From Akkermansiaceae bacterium (lineage in GTDB: Bacteria > Verrucomicrobiota > Verrucomicrobiia > Verrucomicrobiales > Akkermansiaceae), in assembly GCA_015062005.1 (NCBI GenBank), contig SUVL01000003.1:62001-126000 (forward strand): 64,000 nucleotides of DNA, read 5' to 3'. Shown here piece by piece: positions 8,977-17,289 of the stretch; the first letter of the stretch is position 1; each line of letters starts with the position of its first letter. Both the position numbers and the translations under genes were made by a program. The notes beneath the pieces were generated by a model. That model was not told where the DNA came from, searched no databases, and was given only the letters and a program-made list of their open reading frames with translations.

Positions 8977-9588
8977 ATGGATACCCCGAAGAACTACTAC
9001 ATTCCCACCGTCATTGAGAAGACCAGCCAGGGCGAGCGCGCCTACGACATCTACTCCCGCCTGCTGCTTGACCGAGTCATCTTCATCGGCACGGAGATTG
9101 ACGACACCGTGGCCAACTCGGTAATTGCGCAGCTGCTCTTCCTGCAGATGACGGATCCCAAGAAAGATATTCACATCTACATCAACTCCCCCGGTGGTTC
9201 CGTAACAGCTGGTCTGGCCATCTACGACACCATGCAGTTCGTCTCCTGCGATATCAATACCTACTGCATCGGCATCGCCGCCAGCATGGCCTCTGTGCTG
9301 CTGGCTGCCGGCACCAAGGGCAAGCGCTTCTGCCTGCCGAACTCCCACGTGATGATTCACCAGGTGCGCGGCGGCGCCCAGGGCACGGCGGCAGATGTGG
9401 AACGCACCATCAAGTTCATGTTCAGCCTGGACAAGCGCCTCACCGGCATCCTCTCCCAGCACACCGGCAAGGATTTCGACACCGTGAAGCAGGACCAGGA
9501 CCGCGATAACTACATGACCGCCGAGGAATCCCTCGCCTACGGTCTGGTAGACCGCATTCTGGAGCACACCCCGGCGCAGAAGAAGTAA
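8977..9588 (+). CDS. clpP: ATP-dependent Clp protease proteolytic subunit
   Basis: Serine peptidase (family S14) that forms a double heptameric chamber and degrades proteins fed by ClpX. 203 residues. The catalytic triad is Ser103 (GIAASMA), His128 (MIHQ) and Asp177 (DRDNYMT). The N-terminus is nearly that of mature E. coli ClpP with about nine extra residues, so any propeptide is short. The usual GQAASM is GIAASM here. clpX follows after 12 bp, the common clpP-clpX operon. A TAAAGT -10-like box lies at 8956-8961. Confidence 0.97.
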   Translation: MDTPKNYYIPTVIEKTSQGERAYDIYSRLLLDRVIFIGTEIDDTVANSVIAQLLFLQMTDPKKDIHIYINSPGGSVTAGLAIYDTMQFVSCDINTYCIGIAASMASVLLAAGTKGKRFCLPNSHVMIHQVRGGAQGTAADVERTIKFMFSLDKRLTGILSQHTGKDFDTVKQDQDRDNYMTAEESLAYGLVDRILEHTPAQKK

Positions 9589-9600
9589 CCCCTGCCCCTC

Positions 9601-10929
9601 ATGGCCAAGAAAACGAAAACCTGCATCATCTGCAACGGCGAGGAGTGCGACGGGCGCCCCATGCTCGACCTGGACGGCACCCACATCTGCTACCAGTGCG
9701 TGGAAGGCATGGCCTACCACATGTTCCGTTCGGAGATGGGTGATGTAGCAGCCGACCGTATTCTCGCCCTCATCAAGGGCACCCACCCCGAAATTCTCCC
9801 GCAGGAAAAGGCAGACGACTCCCCGGTGCTGGAAGTACAGACCCGCCAGCAGGATGAGCTGCCCACCCCGGAGCAGATGCACAAGATGCTGGATGCCTAC
9901 GTCATCGGCCAGGAGCGCGCCAAGCGCACCCTCTGCGTGGCAGTGTACAACCACTACCTGCGCCTCCGCCAGCCCAAGACGGATGACGGCGTGGAAATCG
10001 AAAAGAGCAACATCCTCATGGCCGGCTCCACCGGTAGCGGCAAAACCCTGCTGGCCAAGACCCTGGCCCGCATTCTGGATGTTCCCTTCTGCATTGTGGA
10101 CGCCACGACGCTGACGGAGGCCGGCTACGTGGGCGAGGATGTGGAGAACATTGTGCTGCGCCTCCTGCAGGCTGCCGATATGAACGTAGCCAAGGCGGAG
10201 CGCGGTATCATCTACGTGGACGAAATTGACAAGATTGGCCGCAAGACCCAGAATGTGAGCATCACCCGCGATGTCTCCGGCGAAGGTGTGCAGCAGGCCC
10301 TGCTCAAGATTGTGGAAGGCACGGAGTGCAACATCCCCCCCAAGGGTGGCCGCAAACACCCGAATGAGCAGTACATCCGCGTGAACACGGAGAATATCCT
10401 CTTCATCTGCGGCGGCGCTTTCGTGGGGCTGGAAGGCATCATCCGCAAGCGTCTCGGCTCCTCGGCCATGGGCTTTGCCGCCGTGGAGGAAGACCGCGAT
10501 GCCAAGGAATACACCGAGGAGGAGATTCTTTCCAAGGCCATGCCGGAGGATTTCTTCATGTTCGGCATGATTCCCGAACTCATGGGCCGCCTGCCCATCT
10601 TCACCCCGCTCACCACGCTCACGGAAGACCAGCTCATGCACCTGCTCACCGAGCCGAAGAATGCCCTCGTGAAGCAGTACACCAAGCTCATGGCCATGAA
10701 CAACGCCAAGCTCAAAGTGGAAGAGGACGCCCTGCGTGCCATGGCAAAACAAGCCATCGAGCGCGGCACCGGCGCCCGCGCCCTCCGCGGTATCTTCGAA
10801 AACCTCATGCTCGATGTCATGTACAAGGTACCCAGCGACAAGAGCATCGAGACCGTCACCATCACCGAGGATGTGGTGCTGGGCAAGGCTGAACCGAAAA
10901 TCAAACGCCGCAAGGCCTGCAAGAACTAA
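9601..10929 (+). CDS. clpX: ATP-dependent Clp protease ATP-binding subunit ClpX
   Basis: AAA+ unfoldase that recognises tagged substrates and threads them into ClpP. 442 residues. N-terminal zinc-binding domain with Cys8, Cys11, Cys30 and Cys33; Walker A GSTGSGKT (142-149; usually GPTGSGKT); pore loop GYVG; Walker B VDEID (206-210); RKH loop GGRKHPNEQ; sensor region IPELMGRLP. The ClpP-docking tripeptide, IGF in many species, reads MGF here (SSAMGF). It is 12 bp behind clpP and 3 bp ahead of tsaD, so all three should be one transcript. Confidence 0.97.
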   Translation: MAKKTKTCIICNGEECDGRPMLDLDGTHICYQCVEGMAYHMFRSEMGDVAADRILALIKGTHPEILPQEKADDSPVLEVQTRQQDELPTPEQMHKMLDAYVIGQERAKRTLCVAVYNHYLRLRQPKTDDGVEIEKSNILMAGSTGSGKTLLAKTLARILDVPFCIVDATTLTEAGYVGEDVENIVLRLLQAADMNVAKAERGIIYVDEIDKIGRKTQNVSITRDVSGEGVQQALLKIVEGTECNIPPKGGRKHPNEQYIRVNTENILFICGGAFVGLEGIIRKRLGSSAMGFAAVEEDRDAKEYTEEEILSKAMPEDFFMFGMIPELMGRLPIFTPLTTLTEDQLMHLLTEPKNALVKQYTKLMAMNNAKLKVEEDALRAMAKQAIERGTGARALRGIFENLMLDVMYKVPSDKSIETVTITEDVVLGKAEPKIKRRKACKN

Positions 10930-10932
10930 ACT

Positions 10933-11982
10933 ATGCTGGTACTGGGAATCGAATCGAGTTGTGACGAGACCGCCGTGGCCCTCATCGAGGACACCGGCAG
11001 CGGGCAGCCGCAGCTGCTCAGCTCGGTCATCTCCACCCAGATTCCCCTGCACCGCATGTATGGCGGCGTGATTCCCGAGCTCGCCTCCCGCAACCACTCT
11101 GCCAACCTGCCCGCCGTCCTCCAGGAGGCTCTGGAAAAAGCCGGGCGCAGCATCCACGAGGTGGATGTATTTGCCAGCACGGCCGGTCCAGGACTGGTGG
11201 CCGCCCTGCTGGTGGGCAACACCGCTGCCAAGGCACTGGCCCTGGCCGCCCGCAAGCCCTTTGTGGCAGTGAACCACCTGGAGGGGCACATGCTCTCCCC
11301 CTTCATCACCCACCCCGCCGGTCTGGTACCCCACCTCGGTCTTGTCGTAAGTGGTGGGCACAGCCTGCTCATTGATGTGAAGGGGCCTGGCGATTACACG
11401 CTGCTGGGACGCTCCCGCGATGATGCTGCCGGCGAGGCGTTCGACAAAGTGGCCAAGATGCTGGATCTGCCCTATCCCGGCGGTCCGGAGATTGACAAGC
11501 TGGCCGAAAAGGGCGACCCGGAGCGCTTCAAGCTCCCCCGGCCCATGATGCATGAAGACCACCTGGATTTCTCCTTCTCCGGCCTCAAGACCGCCGTGCT
11601 CTACACCCTGCCCAAACTGGTGGAAAGCGGTAACCCGCACGACCTGGACGAGCAGACCATGTGCGACCTCTGCGCCGGGGTGCGCCAGGCCATCATCGAT
11701 GTGCTGCTGCACAAGGCCATGAAAGCCCTGCGCAAGAGCCGCCACAAGGTGCTGGCTGTTTCCGGCGGTGTTTCCTGCAACCGCGGGCTGCGCGCCCAGC
11801 TGCAGGAAATGTGCGAACGCCGCCGCATCGAGCTCATCCTGCCGCCCAACAGCCTGACCACCGACAACGCCGCCATGATAGCCTTTGCCGGCTTGCTCCG
11901 CGCTAAAGCCGGTGATTTTTCCCCGCTCGACACCCCCGTCGACCCAAACCTCAAACTTGCCGGAGTGCAGCTGAGAAAGTAA
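10933..11982 (+). CDS. tsaD: tRNA N6-adenosine threonylcarbamoyltransferase
   Basis: Transfers the threonylcarbamoyl group to A37 of tRNAs that read ANN codons, with TsaB and TsaE (not in this window). 349 residues of the Kae1/Qri7 ASKHA fold. Metal ligands are His115 and His119 in NHLEGH; other family blocks are GIESSCDETA at the start, STAGPGLV, VVSGGHSL, FSFSGLKT and SGGVSCNRGLR. The stop codon TAA abuts a heptamer array. Coupled to clpX (3-bp gap). Confidence 0.96.
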   Translation: MLVLGIESSCDETAVALIEDTGSGQPQLLSSVISTQIPLHRMYGGVIPELASRNHSANLPAVLQEALEKAGRSIHEVDVFASTAGPGLVAALLVGNTAAKALALAARKPFVAVNHLEGHMLSPFITHPAGLVPHLGLVVSGGHSLLIDVKGPGDYTLLGRSRDDAAGEAFDKVAKMLDLPYPGGPEIDKLAEKGDPERFKLPRPMMHEDHLDFSFSGLKTAVLYTLPKLVESGNPHDLDEQTMCDLCAGVRQAIIDVLLHKAMKALRKSRHKVLAVSGGVSCNRGLRAQLQEMCERRRIELILPPNSLTTDNAAMIAFAGLLRAKAGDFSPLDTPVDPNLKLAGVQLRK

Positions 11983-12010
11983 GGATTAAGGATAAGGGAT
12001 TAAGGATTAA
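11983..12010 (+). repeat. Heptamer array, left arm (GGATTAA orientation)
   Basis: Four GGATTAA-type heptamers (one degenerate) starting at the base after the tsaD stop. They are the inverted complement of the TTAATCC array at 12399-12470, so the four-helix-bundle gene between them sits in the loop of a potential long stem. Confidence 0.85.
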
Positions 12011-12022
12011 TATTTTGAATAT

Positions 12023-12409
12023 ATGGCCGAGTATACAAATGAAAGGTACGATGAACTCAAGTCCCGCACAAAAGCGTTTGGGTTCCGCGCAATTCGTTTA
12101 TGGCAGAGTCTCCCACCCCGGACAGACGCACAAGTTATAGGGAAACAGTTGCTCCGCTGCGCCACATCAGTAGCAGCCAATTATCGTGCAGCATGTCTCG
12201 CAAAGAGTGACCGTGATCTTCTCAACAAAATCAAAATTTGCCAAGAAGAGGCAGATGAAAGCACCCTGTGGTTGGAATATCTGCAAGAGGCCAATATTGT
12301 GTCAGCCAAAGCGCTGGCATCATTACTCGATGAATCGAAGCAACTTACCTCTATCATGACAGCATCCTCCATTACAATCTCTCGGCGTCTCAAACAAATT
12401 AATCCTTAA
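12023..12409 (+). CDS. Four-helix bundle protein of the S23 / 23S rRNA intervening-sequence family
   Basis: 128 residues matching the four-helix bundle (S23, IVS-encoded) family: FGFRAIRLWQSLP, LLRCATSVAANYRAA, KICQEEADESTLWLEYL and a C-terminal helix SSITISRRLKQ. Relatives are encoded inside 23S rRNA intervening sequences of spirochaetes and Coxiella, and the fold is shared with Avd of diversity-generating retroelements. The function is not established. AT-rich relative to its neighbours. The last two codons and stop lie inside the downstream heptamer array. No reverse transcriptase is nearby, so an Avd role is not supported. Confidence 0.85.
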   Translation: MAEYTNERYDELKSRTKAFGFRAIRLWQSLPPRTDAQVIGKQLLRCATSVAANYRAACLAKSDRDLLNKIKICQEEADESTLWLEYLQEANIVSAKALASLLDESKQLTSIMTASSITISRRLKQINP

Positions 12410-12470
12410 TCCCTAATCCCTAATCCCTAATCCTTAATCCTTAATCCTTAATCCCTAATCCTTAATCCTT
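12399..12470 (+). repeat. Heptamer array, right arm (TTAATCC / CTAATCC)x10
   Basis: Ten tandem heptamers, each TTAATCC or CTAATCC, ending 4 bp before the next start codon. The array overlaps the 3' end of the four-helix-bundle gene and is complementary to the left array at 11983-12010. Confidence 0.95.
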
Positions 12471-12474
12471 CGAC

Positions 12475-13362
12475 ATGGCCCTGCGCGAAAAATTGAATAA
12501 AATTCTGCCGACAATCCTGCCGGAGAAAGCAGAAAACGCCATCAAGGGCAAGGAATTGATTGCCCGGGTGCGCGCCGTGCTGGGCGATGCGTATTCTGAC
12601 CACTCCCTGCGCTCCCAGTTCTCGTTCATGGTGCTGGATGCCGCCTCCTGTCTGGCTCGTGTGGAAAATGGCCAGGGCTACTACCTGCGCAGTGATGAAG
12701 ACGCCCCCAGCCTGCAGACCGTCTTTGGCGGCAGCGCCGTGGGCGATACCATGCTGCACCGCGCCATGGCACTGGCGGTGCGCCTGTACGACACAGCCGG
12801 GCAAGGCGTATTCGTCTACCCGGTAGATGAAGAGGAAAGCTGGGGGCACCCCGACCTGGTAGCCGTGCAGTGGCCCTCCGGCGCCTGGGATGCCGAAGGG
12901 GCCTACATCATGGAAGGTGAGCAGGAGGAACTCTCCTTCCGCGCCATTTGCGTGGGCTTTGCCGAGGATGAGGAGAGCTGCCGCCAGGCCTTTTTCCGCA
13001 CGCTGGCCTGTGGCCAGTGGGCACAGGAATGCGAGCTTCTTCTGCTGCCCGGTGCGGCCAATGAGGAAGAGCTCACCAGCCTGGCAGCCCGCTACGGCGT
13101 GGGCATCCGCTGTCTGGATGCCGATGAACCAGCACTGGAAGCCATGCCGCGGGCCGATGAGATTTTCCGCCTCAGCACAGATGATGCCCGAACCCTGCTG
13201 GCCAGTCTGCCGCAGACCACATTGGCCCGCCCGCGTCATCGCGAACTTTCAGCCCGTGCAGCTGCCGCCATGCCGGATACTGCCGTGGTGCTGCAATGGG
13301 CCCACGGCTGCACCGCGCGTGGGCGTGTGGAATCCTTTGAACACCGAGTTGCTGTGAACTGA
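12475..13362 (+). CDS. Uncharacterised cytoplasmic protein
   Basis: 295 residues without signal peptide or transmembrane segment; acidic, with many short hydrophobic strands (LLLPG, ICVGF, VVLQWAHG). No motif I recognise. The start codon follows the heptamer array by 4 bp; without the inserted four-helix-bundle unit it would have followed tsaD directly. The next gene starts 5 bp after its stop, so the two are co-expressed. High-GC codon use matches the flanking genes, so it is a resident gene. Confidence 0.7.
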   Translation: MALREKLNKILPTILPEKAENAIKGKELIARVRAVLGDAYSDHSLRSQFSFMVLDAASCLARVENGQGYYLRSDEDAPSLQTVFGGSAVGDTMLHRAMALAVRLYDTAGQGVFVYPVDEEESWGHPDLVAVQWPSGAWDAEGAYIMEGEQEELSFRAICVGFAEDEESCRQAFFRTLACGQWAQECELLLLPGAANEEELTSLAARYGVGIRCLDADEPALEAMPRADEIFRLSTDDARTLLASLPQTTLARPRHRELSARAAAAMPDTAVVLQWAHGCTARGRVESFEHRVAVN

Positions 13363-13367
13363 TATCT

Positions 13368-13946
13368 ATGGTAAAAACCTTTATCAAACGACTGGTCGGC
13401 CCACGCGCCAACAGATTGTTCCTGGTGCTGGGTATTCTGCTCACCTGCCTGGCCCTTTACAAGCTCCTGCGCACCGCCATGTACGTGCATGAATCCGTGG
13501 TCGTCAGCGCCACGGTGACCGATGTGCTCCAGAAGCCATTTGAATCCACCAGCGAAGCCCTGAGCCACGGCAACCTGGCCCTGGGCGGCTCCACTTCATA
13601 CCAGGCCATTGTGCGCTACACCGTGCCGGGCGGCATGGTCATCGACCGCATGATGACCGACGCCGATGACACTGACTACACCGTGGGCCAGCAGCTGGAA
13701 GTCATCACCCCGGAGCTGGATCCCAGCCGGGCCCACATCTACAAGTGGAAATTCATATGGGGCAGTAACTGCATGCTGCTGGGCAGCGGCATTGCCTGCC
13801 TGCTGCTCTGGCTGGCACTGAAGGAACGCAAAGCCCCTGCGCCGGCAGCGGGTTCCCGCAAATCTGCAGGCAGCCGGAAAAAGAAGGGCAGCAACACACC
13901 CGCCGCATCACGCAAGCGCTCACCCCGCAAGAAAAAGCAAGCCTGA
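13368..13946 (+). CDS. DUF3592-like membrane protein
   Basis: 192 residues. Transmembrane helix about 17-38 (FLVLGILLTCLALYKLL), an extracytoplasmic beta domain of about 90 residues (VVVSATVTDVL ... YQAIVRYTVPGG ... YTVGQQLEVI), a second helix about 128-147, then a lysine/serine/alanine-rich basic tail of about 40 residues ending RSPRKKKQA. The two-helix topology with a small beta domain whose second half reads Y-TVGQ-LEV-P is typical of DUF3592. Function unknown; the basic tail is in the cytoplasm and could bind nucleic acid or phospholipid. Confidence 0.65.
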   Translation: MVKTFIKRLVGPRANRLFLVLGILLTCLALYKLLRTAMYVHESVVVSATVTDVLQKPFESTSEALSHGNLALGGSTSYQAIVRYTVPGGMVIDRMMTDADDTDYTVGQQLEVITPELDPSRAHIYKWKFIWGSNCMLLGSGIACLLLWLALKERKAPAPAAGSRKSAGSRKKKGSNTPAASRKRSPRKKKQA

Positions 13947-13958
13947 TTCCACCAGTCC

Positions 13959-15689
13959 ATGGCGCAGCTTCACTCCCGAATCCCAGTGCAGAATATGCAG
14001 CGAGGCGAGCGCCTGGTGTATGAGGCCATGGTCAACCTGCCGCCGGACTGGGTCATTTTCCACAGCTGCAAGGAAGATTACAGGGAGGATAACCGCTACG
14101 TACACTATGAGGCGGACTTCGTGGTGCTGGTGCCGGAGCGCGGGCTGGTGGTCCTCGAAGTGAAGGACTGGCCGCAGGTGCGCATCCAGGATGGCAGGTG
14201 GCAGAGCCGCCGGCACGAGGAAGAGGAATGGCGGCCCCACGCCCAGTCCCCGCTGGAGCAAGCCAACATAGCCCTGCAGAAAATCATGCGCAGTCTAGCC
14301 CGCTGCGGTTGCCTGCCCGCCGCGCCCCAGCGCTGGCCGGAGCACCGCCACATGGCCATCCTCACCCAGGCAACCCCGCTTGGTGAAAACTGCGGCAACC
14401 TCCCCTTCGACTCCCTTTACCTCTGCGGGGAAGGCTCCCTCTCGCAGCTGCAGCAGCGCATCGAATCCCTGTTTGTCCTGAACCAGGCGGAGCGCATGTC
14501 GCCCCGCCGCGTGCAGCGGATAAAAGAAGCACTTTTGCCCAGCGTACTCTTCCGCCTGAGTGTGACCAACTACCTGCTGGAAATGGACATGGCTGCCGCC
14601 CACCTGCTGGAGCTCCTGCCCGCACTGCAGGAATCCACAGGCGGCATCCGCGTGGAAGGCTGCGCCGGCAGCGGCAAAACCGTGATGGCCTGCGCAGAAG
14701 CCGCCCGCCAGGCAGCTGCTGCACCTCGCGACGGGCAGCACCACGTGCTCATGCTCTGCTTCAACCACGCCATGGCGGCAGAGCTCACCCGCCACCCCTT
14801 GCTGGCAGAACAGAAGGACGCGCTGCTGGTCAGCACCTTTCACGACTTCTGCATACACCACATCCTGGAACCCCGCCAGCTCAACCACCTGGTGAACTAC
14901 ACAGGCACAGGTGACCGCCTGCCGGAAGATGCTATCAGCCACATCTCCACCCTCCAGCCTGAGCTTCCGCACTACGATGCTATCTTCGTCGATGAAGCCC
15001 AGGATTTCCGCAGCTCCTGGTGGCAACTGATTCAGTCGCTCCTGGCCCCCGATGGGCGCTTCTATATCTTTGCCGATGAGCACCAGGACTTATACGACCG
15101 CTACAGCCAGCTCCCGGAGCTACCCACCCGGCTGCGGCTGAACCGCAACCTGCGCAATGCCCACCAGATTGCCGACTTCAGCCATTCCATGCTTCCACAA
15201 CCAACCCAGGCTCCGGGCATCCTGCCCTTGAGCGGTGCCGGTGTCCACATCTCCCCAGCAGCTGATACCCCCGAATCCCGGGCCGCAGAAGTAACCCGCA
15301 TCATCAACCAACTGCTCCTGGACGATACCCAGGTGCATCCCTGCGACATCGTGGTCCTCTCCCCCTGGCGCACCAGCCACCCCCGCTGTTGCCTCAACCT
15401 GGTGCCCGGGCTGGCAACCGCCCCACCCGATGAATCGCCTGCCGCCGCTGCCGCTCGCCGGGAGAGCTGCCGCCACCCGGAAGCCCCCCTCATCTTCGCC
15501 TCCACTGTCAAATCATTCAAAGGCCAGGAAGCCGCCTACGTCATCGTCACCGATGTCATCGGCCTCGGTGAAAGCCGTGGATTTGATATAAAGGAACTCT
15601 ACACAGCCTGCACCCGAGCCCGCTACGGTCTCTTCATCATTCCCACCACCACGGGTAAAAAGCTCGTGGAATCATTCCCCCACTCATGA
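13959..15689 (+). CDS. NERD-domain UvrD/Rep-like helicase
   Basis: 576 residues. An N-terminal NERD (nuclease-related) domain, about 15-130, has YEADFVVLVPERGLVVLEVKDW with the D...E-x-K pattern of restriction-like nucleases. A superfamily 1 helicase core follows: Walker A GCAGSGKT (about 234-241), motif II VDEAQDF (about 344), and late motifs TVKSFKGQEAAYV and ELYTACTRARYGLFI. Such proteins are predicted DNA-processing enzymes, and are sometimes defence-associated. The helicase is compact. The next small lipoprotein gene overlaps its stop (ATGA). No restriction or CRISPR genes are nearby. Confidence 0.82.
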   Translation: MAQLHSRIPVQNMQRGERLVYEAMVNLPPDWVIFHSCKEDYREDNRYVHYEADFVVLVPERGLVVLEVKDWPQVRIQDGRWQSRRHEEEEWRPHAQSPLEQANIALQKIMRSLARCGCLPAAPQRWPEHRHMAILTQATPLGENCGNLPFDSLYLCGEGSLSQLQQRIESLFVLNQAERMSPRRVQRIKEALLPSVLFRLSVTNYLLEMDMAAAHLLELLPALQESTGGIRVEGCAGSGKTVMACAEAARQAAAAPRDGQHHVLMLCFNHAMAAELTRHPLLAEQKDALLVSTFHDFCIHHILEPRQLNHLVNYTGTGDRLPEDAISHISTLQPELPHYDAIFVDEAQDFRSSWWQLIQSLLAPDGRFYIFADEHQDLYDRYSQLPELPTRLRLNRNLRNAHQIADFSHSMLPQPTQAPGILPLSGAGVHISPAADTPESRAAEVTRIINQLLLDDTQVHPCDIVVLSPWRTSHPRCCLNLVPGLATAPPDESPAAAAARRESCRHPEAPLIFASTVKSFKGQEAAYVIVTDVIGLGESRGFDIKELYTACTRARYGLFIIPTTTGKKLVESFPHS

Positions 15690-15841
15690 AGCGCCTTTCC
15701 CTCACCCTCTGCGCCACCCTCCTCCTGCTCACCTCCTGCAAACGTTTCAACCGCAACCCCTACGGAGGCTACGAAATGAGCGATATCGAGGCCATCCCCG
15801 CCAGCAAATGGGGCGGCGCTCCCTACCACCACCGCAACTGA
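15686..15841 (+). CDS. Small lipoprotein (51 aa)
   Basis: 51 residues; MKRLSLTLCATLLLLTSCKRF with a usable lipobox (LTSC, Cys18) followed by a 33-residue polar segment ending GGAPYHHRN. Its ATG overlaps the TGA of the helicase gene (ATGA), good evidence that it is translated. It resembles in size the lipoproteins at 2.5-2.7 kb but not in mature sequence. Function unknown. Confidence 0.6.
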   Translation: MKRLSLTLCATLLLLTSCKRFNRNPYGGYEMSDIEAIPASKWGGAPYHHRN

Positions 15842-15984
15842 CCCTCAGAGCCCGGAAAAGCACCCCCAATCTTCTCCAGGATTGCCGCCACCGGCACCCT
15901 GCTCCACCCTCGCTTCTACATTCTACGAGCTCAACAGCTCATCAATGACTTACGAACCCCATGAAGACTTCGCTATGGAATAGG

Positions 15985-16452
15985 CTATTCATCATTATGA
16001 CACGTCATCCTTCTCTCACTGCGGAAGTTGCGGGGGCGGAGCGGTGAGGCGGCGGCCCAGATACCGCGCTTAGCGGCGCGGGCGCGGGCTTCGGCAGCAG
16101 CCAGCAACTCATCTCCTGCGGCGTAGTGGCGGTAGAGCCAGGCCAGACCTTCCTTGAGCATGAAGCGGTTCACATAGCGGGCACCGGCGTAGACCTTGCC
16201 CACGTAACGCCCGTACTGGTCGATATCCTGCACTTCCACGCGGATGGACTTATCATAGACCAGGTAGCCGAGTTTCTTGCGGGCTTCCCGGGCAAAAGGC
16301 TGGTCTTTCTCCGGAGCATCAATACCGAAGAGACGCACGCGCACACGCTCGCCGCCCGGCAACTCCAGAAGCAAGGAATCACCGTCCGACACGCCCACAC
16401 AGGTGCCAGTGAGCACCTGAAGCGGCGGTGAGCTGTTCTCAGGCTTTTGCAT
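15985..16452 (-). CDS. Thermonuclease (SNase) family endonuclease
   Basis: 155 residues covering one staphylococcal-nuclease domain: VSDGDSLLLELP (Asp25 region), RLFGIDAPE with Arg40, Asp45 and Glu48, and YGRYVG with Arg82. These match the calcium ligands and the Arg-Glu-Arg catalytic set of SNase with correct spacing (8 residues from Arg to Glu). No signal peptide is visible, so it may act inside the cell, unlike secreted nucleases; a longer start is not apparent. Monocistronic, between the lipoprotein and a large palindromic element. Confidence 0.88.
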   Translation of the reverse strand: MQKPENSSPPLQVLTGTCVGVSDGDSLLLELPGGERVRVRLFGIDAPEKDQPFAREARKKLGYLVYDKSIRVEVQDIDQYGRYVGKVYAGARYVNRFMLKEGLAWLYRHYAAGDELLAAAEARARAAKRGIWAAASPLRPRNFRSERRMTCHNDE

Positions 16453-16540
16453 GTAACATACTTCCTGTGTACACCTGCGGTCAGTATGAGGTACGCACCA
16501 TTTGGAGTCAAGACAAAAAGCAGAGAGTATGACCTATGCA

Positions 16541-16690
16541 CATGTGTCCCAAAGATTATGGGATAATAGCCCTGAACGATATAAGGGCATAGTGTTCTGT
16601 GAGAAAATTCGTAGTAGGGTATCTCCCGCCTCACCATCGGCAGTAAGCATGCATTTGTGGCTCTATCGGCGTAAGTCGCTAACTTTCGAT
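16541..16690 (+). repeat. Left module of a composite intergenic element
   Basis: Starts CACATGTGTCCCAAAGATT and ends near CTATCGGCG. The same order of blocks (CACATGTG-CCCAA-GATT, GAGAAAA, GGGTATC, CGGCAGYAAGC, TTTGT or TTGTTT, TATCGGCG or CATCGGCG) is found at about 26297-26430, so it is a second repeat family attached to the palindromic element that follows. Confidence 0.55.
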
Positions 16691-16713
16691 TTGTCAATCG
16701 TAAATTGTCAATT

Positions 16714-17096
16714 GGGGACTTCTAAAAACTCGCAACGAATCAACAAATTGGAATTTGTCGGGCTGAAAGCCCAGGGAATTCTGAGCCCTCGGAGAGGGCG
16801 ACACAATAATAGCCCAGCGTGGAGCCGCAACGCGGCGGAACGCTGGGTAAAATGAAAAACATATCAGAACCCCGGAGCGTAGCGGAGTGGGTGGCAGAAG
16901 CTTCGGCTTAGTGTTTTAGCTGCGCTTCCCTGCCACCCCTCCACGTTGGTCGGGGTTCCGGTTATTTTTTATTCCAAACCCAGCGTTCCGCCGCGTTGCG
17001 GCTCCACGCTGGGCTATGATTATGCCGCCCTGCGGGCTCAAATTTCCGCTCGCCTGCGGCTCGCAAATTCCAATTAAGTGTTTTTTTAGAGTTCCC
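16714..17096. repeat. Long palindromic (MITE-like) element, 383 bp
   Basis: Begins GGGGACTTCTAAAAACTC and ends with the near-complement (TTTTTTTAGAGTTCCC). Both arms hold matching blocks in mirror order: AAATTGGAATTTG / CAAATTCCAATT, a 25-bp perfect complementary stretch around CCCAGCGTGGAGCCGC, and GGAACCCC-type blocks. The whole can fold into one branched hairpin. No ORF. Same family as 23366-23563, 33827-34199 and 41863-42242. Confidence 0.85.
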
Positions 17097-17099
17097 AAT

Positions 17100-17289
17100 T
17101 GTAAATCCACGTATCCCAAATCTTTGGGATACGTGTGCGACCTATGAGAACGCGGATGCTCACCGAGGCGTTCTGCCTTACTGCTTAATCCTTCAAATTG
17201 TTCTATTTTTTCCTTTACTTTGCGGGCTAAAATCCGAATACTGTTTTCGGTTACATGGCAAAACGACACCATCAATTATCTCTCTTCTC
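17100..17289. other. Intergenic remainder with 'ATCCCAAATCTTTGGGAT' palindrome
   Basis: A perfect palindrome ATCCCAAATCTTTGGGAT flanked by ACGT-type bases (about 17107-17132) lies just outside the element. The rest, up to the start at 17290, holds no gene; I see no clear promoter. Confidence 0.5.

Noticed and set aside
8884..11745. 953-codon open frame on the minus strand
   Set aside because: It runs antisense to clpP, clpX and tsaD, which have all family motifs; histidine/glycine-rich translation typical of a shadow frame in high-GC DNA.
12399..12470. Possible CRISPR array
   Set aside because: Units are 7-bp tandem repeats without spacers and no cas genes are present.
11983..12470. Diversity-generating retroelement (four-helix bundle as Avd)
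   Set aside because: No reverse transcriptase, template repeat or variable-repeat target in the window.
13959..15841. Defence island around the NERD helicase
   Set aside because: Neighbours are housekeeping or uncharacterised; a single NERD helicase is not enough to call a defence system.
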